Shown: positions 36,219 to 47,786, counted from the stretch's first letter. The stretch is DNA of 64,000 bases from Clusia tigrina (GCA_920105625.2 OV050030.1:321150368-321214367); one strand, 5' to 3'. Program-made: numbers and translations. Notes: a model not told the origin generated them from the letters alone.

Positions 36219-39200
36219 TTAGTTTCTTATGCGGTCTTTATGAACTATTCTTCCTGATTCTGTTGTAACTGTAGAATGTTTGTTTTCTTTCACTACTTCC
36301 TCCTTGTATCTTTTTGAGAGTTTGGTGCCTAATCTTTTGTTTTGTTTAACGAAAATTCTTTGCCCTATTTCATAATTTGCTATTTCTTGTCTATTTTTAT
36401 TGTGATATTGTAGGTCCTTGTCTTGTTTTGCCTTTAGTTTTCCAAAAATTTCATTCCTTATTTCTTTTATATTATCGGGGTTAACTGAAGTGGGTCTGCC
36501 AAAAAATATGTCCACGGGCTTTTTCCCTATTACCGAATGAACGGAGTGATTGTACTCGTTGACAGACCATTCTAATAATTCTTCGAAATTTTTCCCAGGG
36601 TGTTCTAGTTTTAGGCATCTCATAATTTCCCCTAGGGTCGAATGAAATCTTTCGATTTGTCCGTTCACAGTACTTTTATAGGGTGGTGCCGTAAATATTT
36701 GAATATTGAATTCGTTTTCGAGCATAAACTTTATCGGTTGGGAACAAAACGTTTTTTCGTTGTCAAAAACTATTGCCTTTGGAACTCCAAAGTAAAATAT
36801 TATTTCCCTTAGTGGGTTTTTTATACTTTCTATACTTTTACCGTCTACCATTTTGACAACAGCTAGCTTTGAAAATTTATCAATTGAGGTGAGTACTTTG
36901 TGTTTGTCCGTTGAAAAAATGTCAATATGGATAGTGTGACCTGGATATTCAGGTAGGGGTGTAGCACCTAATTTTGGATTATTTGGGTGTCGGTCATATT
37001 TACATTCCTTACAGATTTTGCATATTTTTATTATATTTCCAATTTTTTTCGCCATAGCGGGAAAATAGTATTTCTCTAGTATCTGCAATCTATTTTCTTT
37101 TTCATTTCTATGAGCACGATTATGTGTTTCGATTATAATTCTAGTTTGGTCTTCTGTATTGGTAACGTCGTCGACCATTTGTTGAGTAAACCGAATTTTA
37201 TAATTGCTGAAGTATGTTGGATAAATGCCTTGGATTTTTAACATTATTGGCTCTGTTGTTTTAATACCATTTATTACTGCCGGGTTCAGGTATTTCCTGA
37301 GAAGTGATTTCAATGATTCTTCTGAGAACGTTTTCTCGGTTATAAGATGTCTATGGTAAGTGGGGAAAATAATTTTAAATTGATATGAACTATTAGAATC
37401 TTCTGAGATAAGAAGTTGGTTTTTAAAGACATTGACTGGTATTTCTACAGACGGTATCAGATTTTCAGAAGAGCTATCACTGCTATGAACTGTAATCGAA
37501 TTTATATTTGGTATAGGGGGTCTAGAAAGGAAGTCCGCAACTATGTTCGTATTGCCTGGTTTGTAAATTAGCTCATGATTATATTCCTCTAATTGCGCTT
37601 TCCATCTTTTCATTTTCGCATTCGTATTCTTGTTGCTTAGAGCGAATGTCAGGGGCTGGTGATCAGTGTAAATTTTTACCTTTTTTGATCCGTATAGGAA
37701 ACATTTGAGTGACTGTAAGGCCCAAATTATTGCCAGCATTTCTTTTTCGTTTACTGCAAAGCTTTCTTCTGCTCTGCTTAACGTTCTGGAAAGGAAACTG
37801 ATCGGTTTTCCATCTTGCGAGAGTACGGCTCCTAAGGCGTAATTAGAAGCATCTGTAGTTAGCTCGAAGGCTTTTTCGAAATCGGGATAATGAAGCATTA
37901 CATCATCTGAGATCAAACAATTTTTCAATTGATTAAACGCTTCTATTTGTTCCGCTGTTAAATTTAGCAATGTCCTTTTGGACAAGTTCTTTGGAATACT
38001 TCCAAACTCTCCTCTAAGTATTTCAGTGAGTGGTTTTGCTATTTGCGCGTATGCTTCTATAAATCTTCGATAGTGCCCCGTCATTCCCAAGAAGGAACGT
38101 AAGTCATGAACATTTTTTGGTTGTGGAAAATTTATTATTGCTTCTATCTTTTTTGATGCAGTGCGAATACCATTTTGACCGACTATGATACCAAGGAATT
38201 CCGTTTCATCTTTGATAAATTCACATTTATCAAATTGAACCTTCAAATGCGCTTTTTCCAGTGTATCGAAGACAATATTAAGGTTATTAAAATGTTCCTC
38301 TTTGGTTTTGCTGAAAATAATTATATCGTCGATATAAATATAACAACGGACTCCTATGTGTTCTCTTAGCACATCGTCTAAAGTGCGCTGGAAAATAGCG
38401 GGCGCGTTTCTTAGGCCAAATGGAAGTCGAGTGAACTCAAACTTACCATTAGCTACTGAAAAGGCTGTCTTCTCAATATCAGTTTCGAGAGCAATTTGAT
38501 GAAAACCGCTTTTAAGATAAATTGTTGAAAAATACTTATTTGATCCTAAATTGGCTAAAATAGTAGTAATATCCGGAATAGGGTACTTGTCTGGTATGGT
38601 ATCCTCGTTTAATTTACGATAATCGATAACCATACGAAACTTCTTTTCTCCAGAAGCATCTTGTTTTTTCGGTACGATCCACACCGGTGAATAGTATGGG
38701 GATTTCGATGGGCGAATAATGCCATCTTTTAATAACTCCTCGATTTGTTTGTCAATTTCTTTTTTTAGTGGCATAGGGTATGGATACGTTTTGGAATATA
38801 TTGGTCTATCGCTCTTTGTTCTAATTTCTGCTTTTACATTTGTGACATAGGTGAGGGCTTTGTCAGGCTCGGAGAATAAAGTTGGATAAAGGTTAAAAAT
38901 TTGTTTTAGCTTTTCATTATCGTTGGGGCAAAGATGATCTAGTCTCAGTGTGGTATGTGCTATAGAATTTATTTGTAACTGGTGCATAGGATAACTATAT
39001 TTATTCAGTAATGTAAAATAGTTTTCCTTAGTAAAAATCACTGCATTTAAATTTTTCAAGGTATCATTGCCTATTATGGCATCAAAGGTTTTTAAATTGG
39101 GTAGAATATAAAATTTAAGTTTACCTATTTCGTTGTTAAAAATATCAATGTTTGCATGTTGAGAAATTTTAACTAGTCCACCAACTGAGTTTGCAAAAAA

Positions 39201-39320
39201 AGGTTTGTTTGGAATGGGATTTCGAATATAAGTTGAACTTACGTAGTTTTTATTAGAACCGGTATCTAAAAGAAATTTTAATTCATTGCCATTTTTCATT
39301 TTGAAAAGAAAATATGGCAA
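36219..39320 (-). CDS. pol: Element A Pol with catalytic RT substitution (unit 2)
   Basis: 1033 codons in one open frame: protease DTG at 19-21; RT ~165-390 with YIDD (~329-332); RNase H ~485-600 (acidic residues in TTDAS, NEKEM, YTDHQP, VADFLS); integrase zinc region HX3H/CX2C (~733-770) and D-D-E core (HIDIF, VFDNE, NGQIERFH). Pol would cut Gag, copy the RNA and integrate the cDNA. RT Asp268, the first metal-binding Asp (normally [11 protein letters not shown]), is Tyr here, and one codon is lost ten residues later. Both should abolish RT. Pol lies in the -1 frame of gag; the assigned first codon is TTG, so it is made by frameshift, not its own start. Confidence 0.93.
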   Translation of the reverse strand: MPYFLFKMKNGNELKFLLDTGSNKNYVSSTYIRNPIPNKPFFANSVGGLVKISQHANIDIFNNEIGKLKFYILPNLKTFDAIIGNDTLKNLNAVIFTKENYFTLLNKYSYPMHQLQINSIAHTTLRLDHLCPNDNEKLKQIFNLYPTLFSEPDKALTYVTNVKAEIRTKSDRPIYSKTYPYPMPLKKEIDKQIEELLKDGIIRPSKSPYYSPVWIVPKKQDASGEKKFRMVIDYRKLNEDTIPDKYPIPDITTILANLGSNKYFSTIYLKSGFHQIALETDIEKTAFSVANGKFEFTRLPFGLRNAPAIFQRTLDDVLREHIGVRCYIYIDDIIIFSKTKEEHFNNLNIVFDTLEKAHLKVQFDKCEFIKDETEFLGIIVGQNGIRTASKKIEAIINFPQPKNVHDLRSFLGMTGHYRRFIEAYAQIAKPLTEILRGEFGSIPKNLSKRTLLNLTAEQIEAFNQLKNCLISDDVMLHYPDFEKAFELTTDASNYALGAVLSQDGKPISFLSRTLSRAEESFAVNEKEMLAIIWALQSLKCFLYGSKKVKIYTDHQPLTFALSNKNTNAKMKRWKAQLEEYNHELIYKPGNTNIVADFLSRPPIPNINSITVHSSDSSSENLIPSVEIPVNVFKNQLLISEDSNSSYQFKIIFPTYHRHLITEKTFSEESLKSLLRKYLNPAVINGIKTTEPIMLKIQGIYPTYFSNYKIRFTQQMVDDVTNTEDQTRIIIETHNRAHRNEKENRLQILEKYYFPAMAKKIGNIIKICKICKECKYDRHPNNPKLGATPLPEYPGHTIHIDIFSTDKHKVLTSIDKFSKLAVVKMVDGKSIESIKNPLREIIFYFGVPKAIVFDNEKTFCSQPIKFMLENEFNIQIFTAPPYKSTVNGQIERFHSTLGEIMRCLKLEHPGKNFEELLEWSVNEYNHSVHSVIGKKPVDIFFGRPTSVNPDNIKEIRNEIFGKLKAKQDKDLQYHNKNRQEIANYEIGQRIFVKQNKRLGTKLSKRYKEEVVKENKHSTVTTESGRIVHKDRIRN

Positions 39321-39341
39321 TGAGGAGTTTAGTCTAAAAAA
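39283..39341 (-). promoter_or_regulatory. Gag-pol -1 frameshift signal (unit 2)
   Basis: Heptamer T TTT TTA (39335-39341) is in gag phase two codons before the gag stop (39329-39331). After an 11-nt spacer comes a perfect 10-bp stem, TCATTGCCAT with ATGGCAATGA, extended by TTTTC/GAAAA across one bulged base (39283-39323). Slipping back one base leads straight into the pol frame. U UUU UUA plus a stem is the classic retroviral signal. Confidence 0.85.
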
Positions 39342-40684
39342 TTAATGTCGTCATTAGTGGGTTCTACCTGTTCAAATTCATAGTTTTCTGTGTCATATCC
39401 ATATTGATGGCTTTGGGAGTCCTCATAATATTCTATAGGGTACCCTTCACTATCGTTGCTGTAATCTGGCGGAATAACTTCTGCTGCTTCCGTATTAAAA
39501 ACTCGTTGAACCTTACTGGGTTGTTGGGTATTTTGTGAGGGTGGGCGCTTATTAGCTTGGTTATAGTTATTTTGAGGGAATCTGTTAGTGGGATTTTGCC
39601 AAATTGGCCGTCCAAAATTTTGAGTTTGTTGATTTTGAGGTCGATTTTCATAATTGACTTGTCTTGTTTGAATTGATCTGTCAACTTCCATGGGTACTGG
39701 TGGTTTAGGTGGTAAGGGAGGTTTGGCGTTATTTTGTATTGGGAAGTTGGAATGGTTTGTGCCAAATTGGGTTTGCCTATATGGATAGAAATTATTTGAC
39801 CTGGGAAATTGTCCATGTGGGTTGGTAAGCTCTGGATAAAAAGGACGTTTAATTTGGTTTGGTCGGTATTGGCCCACAGGTTTAATATTTGACTGTACCC
39901 TTACCATGCTGTTGTCATGATTTGTCCTATAATTCATATTACTTAATTTCAGGCACATATGGAGAGCTTGCGGTAAGCTGCTTGGTTCTTTTACGCTTAA
40001 AAGACTTGGTAAATTACCATTCAATCCCCGCACGAAGGTATCCAGGGCTTTCCCCCTGTAGGCTGCCGTCATTGCTGATAACGCTTCTTCTCCTAACTCA
40101 AGACAGTCTATTTTGTCCAATATGAGAGAAAGGTATTGGTAGACCTGTTGGTAAAATTCTTCAATAGAACTTCCACGCTGGGCAAGAGTAGTCATTTGGT
40201 ACTCAAGGGTTCCGACGTCTCTTTTATCGGCGTAATGTAACATTAGGCATTTCTTAATTTTGCTCCATTCCAGTGGGGTTCTATAATATTCTAAGGCTGC
40301 ATCGGCCTCGCCGATTATTTTATGCCTTATAGTATGTAGAATTGCAAAATATTTTGGAGTTTTTTTATTTTGTCCGTGCATTAGAAGGATCCTATCTACC
40401 GATTTTCGCCATGAATTGAATTCGCCCGGTTTCCCGGAGAATTCCCTAAGGCACTTGACCACATCAGGTACCCTTTCTGATGAGTCACTGTTTATGGAAA
40501 AGTCTATTGTCAATTCCTTATCTTCTTCTGTCCTAGGATTAAGGATGGAAGAGACTGTGTCTGCGATCAGACTCACAAGTTCCTTTTTTTGATTGTTAGT
40601 GAATGAGGATGTGAGGTTAGTACTCGTAGAAGCTCCTAAGTTTAATTTTGCCAAAGTCGCAGATAGTTGCTCACTTTCTGTCAT
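39329..40684 (-). CDS. gag: Element A Gag (unit 2)
   Basis: 451 codons from ATG at 40684. Residues ~75-230 are capsid-like (KCLREFSGKPGEFNSWRK; YRGKALDTFVRGLNG), then a Pro/Gln/Asn-rich basic region (PPLPPKPPVPMEVD) and an acidic tail (DDINFLD). There is no CCHC knuckle, as is usual for errantivirus Gag. It forms the particle shell. The frame is intact; codon 69 is Ser. Private change LEYYRTP for LESYRTP. Confidence 0.92.
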   Translation of the reverse strand: MTESEQLSATLAKLNLGASTSTNLTSSFTNNQKKELVSLIADTVSSILNPRTEEDKELTIDFSINSDSSERVPDVVKCLREFSGKPGEFNSWRKSVDRILLMHGQNKKTPKYFAILHTIRHKIIGEADAALEYYRTPLEWSKIKKCLMLHYADKRDVGTLEYQMTTLAQRGSSIEEFYQQVYQYLSLILDKIDCLELGEEALSAMTAAYRGKALDTFVRGLNGNLPSLLSVKEPSSLPQALHMCLKLSNMNYRTNHDNSMVRVQSNIKPVGQYRPNQIKRPFYPELTNPHGQFPRSNNFYPYRQTQFGTNHSNFPIQNNAKPPLPPKPPVPMEVDRSIQTRQVNYENRPQNQQTQNFGRPIWQNPTNRFPQNNYNQANKRPPSQNTQQPSKVQRVFNTEAAEVIPPDYSNDSEGYPIEYYEDSQSHQYGYDTENYEFEQVEPTNDDINFLD

Positions 40685-40828
40685 TTTCTTAAATATTCGT
40701 AAATACTTTTTTTTAGGTAATTTAAAATTTTAATTAATTAATATTATCTTATTAATATTTAAAAATTTTTTTTTTGTTTTATCTTATATTCAATAGGTTA
40801 TTTAAATTTTAAGCATGAAATAATCTTA

Positions 40829-40855
40829 CATTAATATTCTGCTCGCCTGGAACAT
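40829..40855 (-). promoter_or_regulatory. Leader AUG and env splice donor (unit 2)
   Basis: ATG at 40855-40853 opens eight codons plus two bases and reaches AAT|GTAAGA, with the last exon base at 40830. The phase (2) is exactly what the env acceptor at 36196 needs, and the short exon would add to a hydrophobic signal peptide. Removing 40829-36197 would skip gag and pol. The same site is kept in all leaders (last exon bases 33734, 47931, 55033, 62136). Confidence 0.75.
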
Positions 40856-41434
40856 ATTGAAAATTCCGTTTCGCCGGGCTTGACTGGCTGCGACCATACG
40901 TACGCCCCCTTTCAAGAGTTTTACTAAGGAACCAATGTCAAGGCTTGATAACGATATTTGTTCTGGTTGCTCCTTATGGTGCTTGTGTTGATAAAATGTT
41001 GGTTTTCGTTGTTGGTTTACTTTGTCTTTGCTTTTTCTTAGCTGTTTGCAGAGTGTTCTTAGTTCAATTTACAGTTACTTCTCCTTTAATCGTATTTAGT
41101 TTTTAAATTAAATTAAATTAAATTATTAAAATTTTCAATTTTTCCTGGCTTTTTTTATTAAATGTTTTGCACAGTTTTCTGAATAAAATTTTATAGCTGT
41201 TTTTTTTTTTTTTTTTTTTCTTTAAAAAAAAATTGGATTTTGGTACTCTTTTAAAACAATGGTTTCCACAATGTTTGGAGTAAAATTTGAATAAAATTTT
41301 TCTTCAACTGAATTTAATTTTCAATTTTAAAAAATTGGATATTTTTCTGATATTTCTTTTTTGATTAAATATTTTCACAGTATTATTATTAGATTTAATT
41401 TTTTTCAAGGTTCACGTTTTTTGCTCGGGCGACA

Positions 41435-41772
41435 AATAAAAATACAAAGATTTATTTCTTTTTTTAATAGCCTTTATTACAGCACTATGTGCTTCTACCA
41501 GTTCTGATTTAGACTAAAACTTAACTAATTTGTTTCTAAATAAAGCTTTCGTTCACCTGCACATTTGCTTGTTCATCAAAATTGAGTTGCGCGTGTAGCG
41601 CAAGCAGACAGTTATAGTTGACAAATTTTGGTGGGAAAGGAATGTGCAATTAAACACCTTTAAATAATAAAATGATAAATGCAATTAAGCACCTTTAAAT
41701 AAAGTAATAAATATTTCGTTCACGGTGGAACGAAATGTGGAAAATAATGAAATAATGGATGGGGTGTTAACT
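41435..41772 (-). repeat. Element A LTR B
   Basis: 338 bp. It shares GACAAATT (versus GATAAATT) with LTR E, 21.3 kb away. The adjoining primer site of unit 2 reads TGTCGCCCGAGC (41423-41434), a change at the third base that should weaken tRNA-Lys pairing. Confidence 0.92.
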
Positions 41773-41806
41773 CCTCCCTCCGAAATTCCAATCGTCCCCG
41801 ATTGGT

Positions 41807-43312
41807 TTAAAAGTATGGAATGTCGTTTAGACTCTTGTGCCTTGAAACTGTTTTAATTGGCAACTGGAAAGATTCATTGTTTTGAATAATAATTTCCGCT
41901 GTATTGCGTTTATGAAATTTGAAAATCAAAATTAGGATTACTATGAAGACTATTAGCCCGAAATGAGTAAACAAGCTAGACTTAACCAGCAAGTTTAAGG
42001 AACTAATTTTCTTTATATTTTTAATATTTAGATCCTTCATCAATCTTAATGATAACACTTCTTCATATTCTGAACGAGAATTTGAGTGTTTTATGAGTGC
42101 AGGTAGTGGTCTCATGCTGTGCATTTCGAAAGCTGTAAAACTTAAATTATTAATTTTAATAGTTTCGTTAAAAAATTTTATCAAAAATGATCCATTTATA
42201 TTTCTTGTGTAATTTTTTATACAAATATTTCCATCAAAATTATTTAACAATATTAGCCCATTATCAAGGATTTCGAGTTTTTTAATATGGTCTGAGTTTG
42301 ATACAATGCAATTATATGGTTTGTTTTCTAATAAGTTCTTTGTACAATTTTCATTTTCCAAGTTTACAATCTGATCTTGTTTGCAAATTTTTATCTTATT
42401 TATTGATTTGCAATGCTTTTCTATGCCATAATAATTATCACTACATTTCAAAATTTTTTCAAAATTAATTTTTAAAATAGTATTATTTCTACTTAATGGT
42501 TTAATTACAAATGAATTACAAATTTCTTTCCCTGTTTTTGGAATTTTTATAATATAAATGACAATATTTTCTCTTATAGCAATTTGAATGTCGGCAAAAT
42601 TTAATGATTCTTCTAAAGAATCGAATGGCATATTTTCTTCTATAAAAATCTTATTAATTCTTTGAGCTTCCTGATTTGATATTATGAATGTGTTAATGAT
42701 ATCGGCTTTTGTTAGGTGAATTGCATTATTAATGTTTCCTATTTCTTCTTTTATTATGTCTATTTTGAATTTAAATTGGAGAATTAGTGCAGTTTGAAAT
42801 TCATTACTGTTGTGGACCGTTTTAATTATTGAGTTGCTTATTTGGGTAATCTTGTTAATTCTGTCAAAAATGTTTTTGTTAATGACTATTTGCTGGTTAT
42901 TATTTTCCACTAGTTCCTCGAATTTTTTGTTTATGGCGATCAGATCATCATGGTCGGGATTTCCAGCAACCCATTTTATTGCTGAACCCAAGACATTTAT
43001 TGATCGTTTGATTTTATTTTTCGGGAGGATGTTGTTAATGGAAATAATTATGTTGTTAATTTCATCAGTTATGAATGGATGTAGGGGATGGGATGAGGGT
43101 ATGTTTTTGCCAAAGTTTTCCTGTAGGTCTCTTATTGCTATGGAATATTCCGTCAAATTGATCATGTGTAGGATCCTGTATGTCCCACTCTGGATTTTTC
43201 CTGTGCCATCTTCGATGGTAACTATTTCGGACTGCGTATAGTCAAGTATTTCGACCGATCCGAAACAACAAACAAGTTTTAGGGAAAGCAGTAATCTAAA
43301 AAAAAATTGCAA
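41807..43312 (-). CDS. env: Element A Env (unit 3)
   Basis: Open 501-codon frame with the same signal, KIKR cleavage, GNPDHDD and membrane features as unit 2. Variants MHSMRPLP, SLRLMKD and NNESFQ are shared with the partial env of unit 6. Gag and pol of this unit are broken. Confidence 0.9.
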   Translation of the reverse strand: MQFFFRLLLSLKLVCCFGSVEILDYTQSEIVTIEDGTGKIQSGTYRILHMINLTEYSIAIRDLQENFGKNIPSSHPLHPFITDEINNIIISINNILPKNKIKRSINVLGSAIKWVAGNPDHDDLIAINKKFEELVENNNQQIVINKNIFDRINKITQISNSIIKTVHNSNEFQTALILQFKFKIDIIKEEIGNINNAIHLTKADIINTFIISNQEAQRINKIFIEENMPFDSLEESLNFADIQIAIRENIVIYIIKIPKTGKEICNSFVIKPLSRNNTILKINFEKILKCSDNYYGIEKHCKSINKIKICKQDQIVNLENENCTKNLLENKPYNCIVSNSDHIKKLEILDNGLILLNNFDGNICIKNYTRNINGSFLIKFFNETIKINNLSFTAFEMHSMRPLPALIKHSNSRSEYEEVLSLRLMKDLNIKNIKKISSLNLLVKSSLFTHFGLIVFIVILILIFKFHKRNTAEIIIQNNESFQLPIKTVSRHKSLNDIPYF

Positions 43313-43317
43313 TTGTA

Positions 43318-46300
43318 TTAGTTTCTTATGCGGTCTTTATGAACTATTCTTCCTGATTCTGTTGTAACTGTAGAATGTTTGTTTTCTTTCACTACTTCCT
43401 CCTTGTATCTTTTTGAGAGTTTGGTGCCTAATCTTTTGTTTTGTTTAACGAAAATTCTTTGCCCTATTTCATAATTTGCTATTTCTTGTCTATTTTTATT
43501 GTGATATTGTAGGTCCTTGTCTTGTTTTGCCTTTAGTTTTCCAAAAATTTCATTCCTTATTTCTTTTATATTATCGGGGTTAACTGAAGTGGGTCTGCCA
43601 AAAAATATGTCCACGGGCTTTTTCCCTATTACCGAATGAACGGAGTGATTGTACTCGTTGACAGACCATTCTAATAATTCTTCGAAATTTTTTCCAGGGT
43701 GTTCTAGTTTTAGGCATCTCATAATTTCCCCTAGGGTCCAATGAAATCTTTCGATTTGTCCGTTCACAGTACTTTTATAGGGTGGTGCCGTAAATATTTG
43801 AATATTGAATTCGTTTTCGAGCATAAACTTTATCGGTTGGGAACAAAACGTTTTTTCGTTGTCAAAAACTATTGCCTTTGGAACTCCAAAGTAAAATATT
43901 ATTTCCCTTAGTGGGTTTTTTATACTTTCTATACTTTTACCGTCTACCATTTTGACAACAGCTAGCTTTGAAAATTTATCAATTGAGGTGAGTACTTTGT
44001 GTTTGTCCGTTGAAAAAATGTCAATATGGATAGTGTGACCTGGATATTCAGGTAGGGGTGTAGCACCTAATTTTGGATTATTTGGGTGTCGGTCATATTT
44101 ACATTCCTTACAGATTTTGCATATTTTTATTATATTTCCAATTTTTTTCGCCATAGCGGGAAAATAGTATTTCTCTAGTATCTGCAATCTATTTTCTTTT
44201 TCATTTCTATGAGCACGATTATGTGTTTCGATTATAATTCTAGTTTGGTCTTCTGTATTGGTAACGTCGTCGACCATTTGTTGAGTAAACCGAATTTTAT
44301 AATTGCTGAAGTATGTTGGATAAATGCCTTGGATTTTTAACATTATTGGCTCTGTTGTTTTAATACCATTTATTACTGCCGGGTTCAGGTATTTCCTGAG
44401 AAGTGATTTCAATGATTCTTCTGAGAACGTTTTCTCGGTTATAAGATGTCTATGGTAAGTGGGGAAAATAATTTTAAATTGATATGAACTATTAGAATCT
44501 TCTGAGATAAGAAGTTAGTTTTTAAAGACATTGACTGGTATTTCTACAGACGGTATCAGATTTTCAGAAGAGCTATCACTGCTATGAACTGTAATCGAAT
44601 TTATATTTGGTATAGGGGGTCTAGAAAGGAAGTCCGCAACTATGTTCGTATTGCCTGGTTTGTAAATTAGCTCATGATTGTATTCCTCTAATTGCGCTTT
44701 CCATCTTTTCATTTTCGCATTCGTATTCTTGTTGCTTAGAGCGAATGTCAGGGGCTGGTGATCAGTGTAAATTTTTACCTTTTTTGATCCGTATAGGAAA
44801 CATTTGAGTGACTGTAAGGCCCAAATTATTGCCAGCATTTCTTTTTCGTTTACTGCAAAGCTTTCTTCTGCTCTGCTTAACGTTCTGGAAAGGAAACTGA
44901 TCGGTTTTCCATCTTGCGAGAGTACGGCTCCTAAGGCGTAATTAGAAGCATCTGTAGTTAGCTCGAAGGCTTTTTCGAAATCGGGATAATGAAGCATTAC
45001 ATCATCTGAGATCAAACAATTTTTCAATTGATTAAACGCTTCTATTTGTTCCGCTGTTAAATTTAGCAATGTCCTTTTGGACAAGTTCTTTGGAATTCTT
45101 CCGAACTCTCCTCTAAGTATTTCAGTGAGTGGTTTTGCTATTTGCGCGTATGCTTCTATAAATCTTCGGTAGTGCCCCGTCATTCCCAAGAAGGAACGTA
45201 AGTCATGAACATTTTTTGGTTGTGGAAAATTTATTATTGCTTCTATCTTTTTTGATGTAGTGCGAATACCATTTTGACCGACTATGATACCAAGGAATTC
45301 CGTTTCATCTTTGATAAATTCACATTTATCAAATTGAACCTTCAAATGCGCTTTTTCCAGTGTATCGAAGATAATATTAAGGTTATTAAAATGTTCCTCT
45401 TTGGTTTTGCTGAAAATAATTATATCGTCGATATAAATATAACAACGGACTCCTATGTGTTCTCTTAGCACATCGTCTAAAGTGCGCTGGAAAATAGCGG
45501 GCGCGTTTCTTAGGCCAAATGGAAGTCGAGTGAACTCAAACTTACCATTAGCTACTGAAAAGGCTGTCTTCTCAATATCAGCTTCGTTGAGAGCAATTTG
45601 ATGAAAACCGCTTTTAAGATCAATTGTTGAAAAATACTTATTTGATCCTAAATTGGCTAAAATAGTAGTAATATCCGGAATAGGGTACTTGTCTGGTATG
45701 GTATCCTCGTTTAATTTACGATAATCGATAACCATACGAAACTTCTTTTCTCCAGAAGCATCTTGTTTTTTCGGTACGATCCACACCGGTGAATTGTATG
45801 GGGATTTCGATGGGCGAATAATGCCATATTTTAATAACTCCTCGATTTGTTTGTCAATTTCTTTTTTTAGTGGCATATGGTATGGATACGTTTTGGAATA
45901 TATTGGTCTATCGCTCTTTGTTCTAATTTCTGCTTTTACATTTGTGACATAGGTGAGGGCTTTGTCAGGCTCGGAGAATAAAGTTGGATAAAGGTTAAAA
46001 ATTTGTTTTAGCTTTTCATTATCGTTGGGGCAAAGATGATCTAGTCTCAGTGTGGTATGTGCTATAGAATTTATTTGTAAATGGTGCATAGGATAACTAT
46101 ATTTATTCAGTAATGTAAAATAGTTTTCCTTAGTAAAAATCACTGCATTTAAATTTTTCAAGGTATCATTGCCTATTATGGCATCAAAGGTTTTTAAATT
46201 GGGTAGAATATAAAATTTAAGTTTACCTATTTCGTTGTTAAAAATATCAATGTTTGCATGTTGAGAAATTTTAACTAGTCCACCAACTGAGTTTGCAAAA

Positions 46301-46422
46301 AAAGGTTTGTTTGGAATGGGATTTCGAATATAAGTTGAACTTACGTAGTTTTTATTAGAACCGGTATCTAAAAGAAATTTTAATTCATTGCCATTTTTCA
46401 TTTTGAAAAGAAAATATGGCAA
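43318..46422 (-). pseudogene. pol: Element A pol with nonsense codon (unit 3)
   Basis: Same frame plan as unit 2, but a TAA at 44515-44517 replaces a Gln codon at residue 636, between RNase H and integrase. The rest of the frame is open. RT Asp268 and YIDD are intact. Private changes include LLKYGIIRP and YPYHMPL. Confidence 0.92.
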
Positions 46423-46443
46423 TGAGGAGTTTAGTCTAAAAAA
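46385..46443 (-). promoter_or_regulatory. Gag-pol -1 frameshift signal (unit 3)
   Basis: Heptamer at 46437-46443 with unchanged spacer and hairpin. Confidence 0.75.
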
Positions 46444-47786
46444 TTAATGTCGTCATTAGTGGGTTCTACCTGTTCAAATTCATAGTTTTCTGTGTCATAT
46501 CCATATTGATGGCTTTGGGAGTCCTCATAATATTCTATAGGGTACCCTTCACTATCGTTGCTGTAATCTGGCGGAATAACTTCTGCTGCTTCCGTATTAA
46601 AAACTCGTTGAACCTTACTGGGTTGTTGGGTATTTTGTGAGGGTGGGCGCTTATTAGCTTGGTTATAGTTATTTTGAGGGAATCTGTTAGTGGGATTTTG
46701 CCAAATTGGCCGTCCAAAATTTTGAGCTTGTTGATTTTGAGGTCGATTTTCATAATTGACTTGTCTTGTTTGAATTGATCTGTCAACTTCCATGGGTACT
46801 GGTGGTTTAGGTGGTAAGGGAGGTTTGGCGTTATTTTGTATTGGGAAGTTGGAATGGTTTGTGCCAAATTGGGTTTGCCTATATGGATAGAAATTATTTG
46901 ACCTGGGAAATTGTCCATGTGGGTTGGTAAGCTCTGGATAAAAAGGACGTTTAATTTGGTTTGGTCGGTATTGGCCCACAGGTTTAATATTTGACTGTAC
47001 CCTTACCATGCTGTTGGCATGATTTGTCCTATAATTCATATTACTTAATTTCAGGCACATATGGAGAGCTTGCGGTAAGCTGCTTGGTTCTTTTACGCTT
47101 AAAAGACTTGGTAAATTACCATTCAATCCCCGCACGAAGGTATCCAGGGCTTTCCCCCTGTAGGCTGCCGTCATTGCTGATAACGCTTCTTCTCCTAACT
47201 CAAGACAGTCTATTTTGTCCAATATGAGAGAAAGGTATTGGTAGACCTGTTGGTAAAATTCTTCAATAGAACTTCCACGCTGGGCAAGAGTAGTCATTTG
47301 GTACTCAAGGGTTCCGACGTCTCTTTTATCGGCGTAATGTAACATTAGGCATTTCTTAATTTTGCTCCATTCCAGTGGGGTTCTATAAGATTCTAAGGCT
47401 GCATCGGCCTCGCCGATTATTTTATGCCTTATAGTATGTAGAATTGCAAAATATTTTGGAGTTTTTTTATTTTGTCCGTGCATTAGAAGGATCCTATCTA
47501 CCGATTTTCGCCATGAATTGAATTCGCCCGGTTTCCCGGAGAATTCCCTAAGGCACTTGACCACATCAGGTACCCTTTCTTATGAGTCACTGTTTATGGA
47601 GAAGTCTATTGTCAATTCCTCATCTTCTTCTGTCCTAGGATTAAGGATGGAAGAGACTGTGTCTGCGATCAGACTCACAAGTTCCTTTTTTTGATTGTTA
47701 GTGAATGAGGATGTGAGGTTAGTACTCGTAGAAGCTCCTAAGTTTAATTTTGCCAAAGTCGCAGATAGTTGCTCACTTTCTGTCAT
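46431..47786 (-). pseudogene. gag: Element A gag with nonsense codon (unit 3)
   Basis: TAA at codon 69 (47580-47582), the same change as in units 1 and 4. The following 377 codons are open from an internal Met. AQNFGRP is shared with unit 4. Confidence 0.9.

Noticed and set aside
39433..39816. 127-codon frame inside element A gag in another phase, repeated in each unit
   Set aside because: Overlaps the Gln/Asn/Pro-rich part of gag; an alternate-frame shadow of low-complexity codons.
40684..40684. GTGAGC inside gag codons 4-5 as the env splice donor
   Set aside because: Its phase (1) does not fit the env acceptor, whereas the leader GTAAGA donor does.
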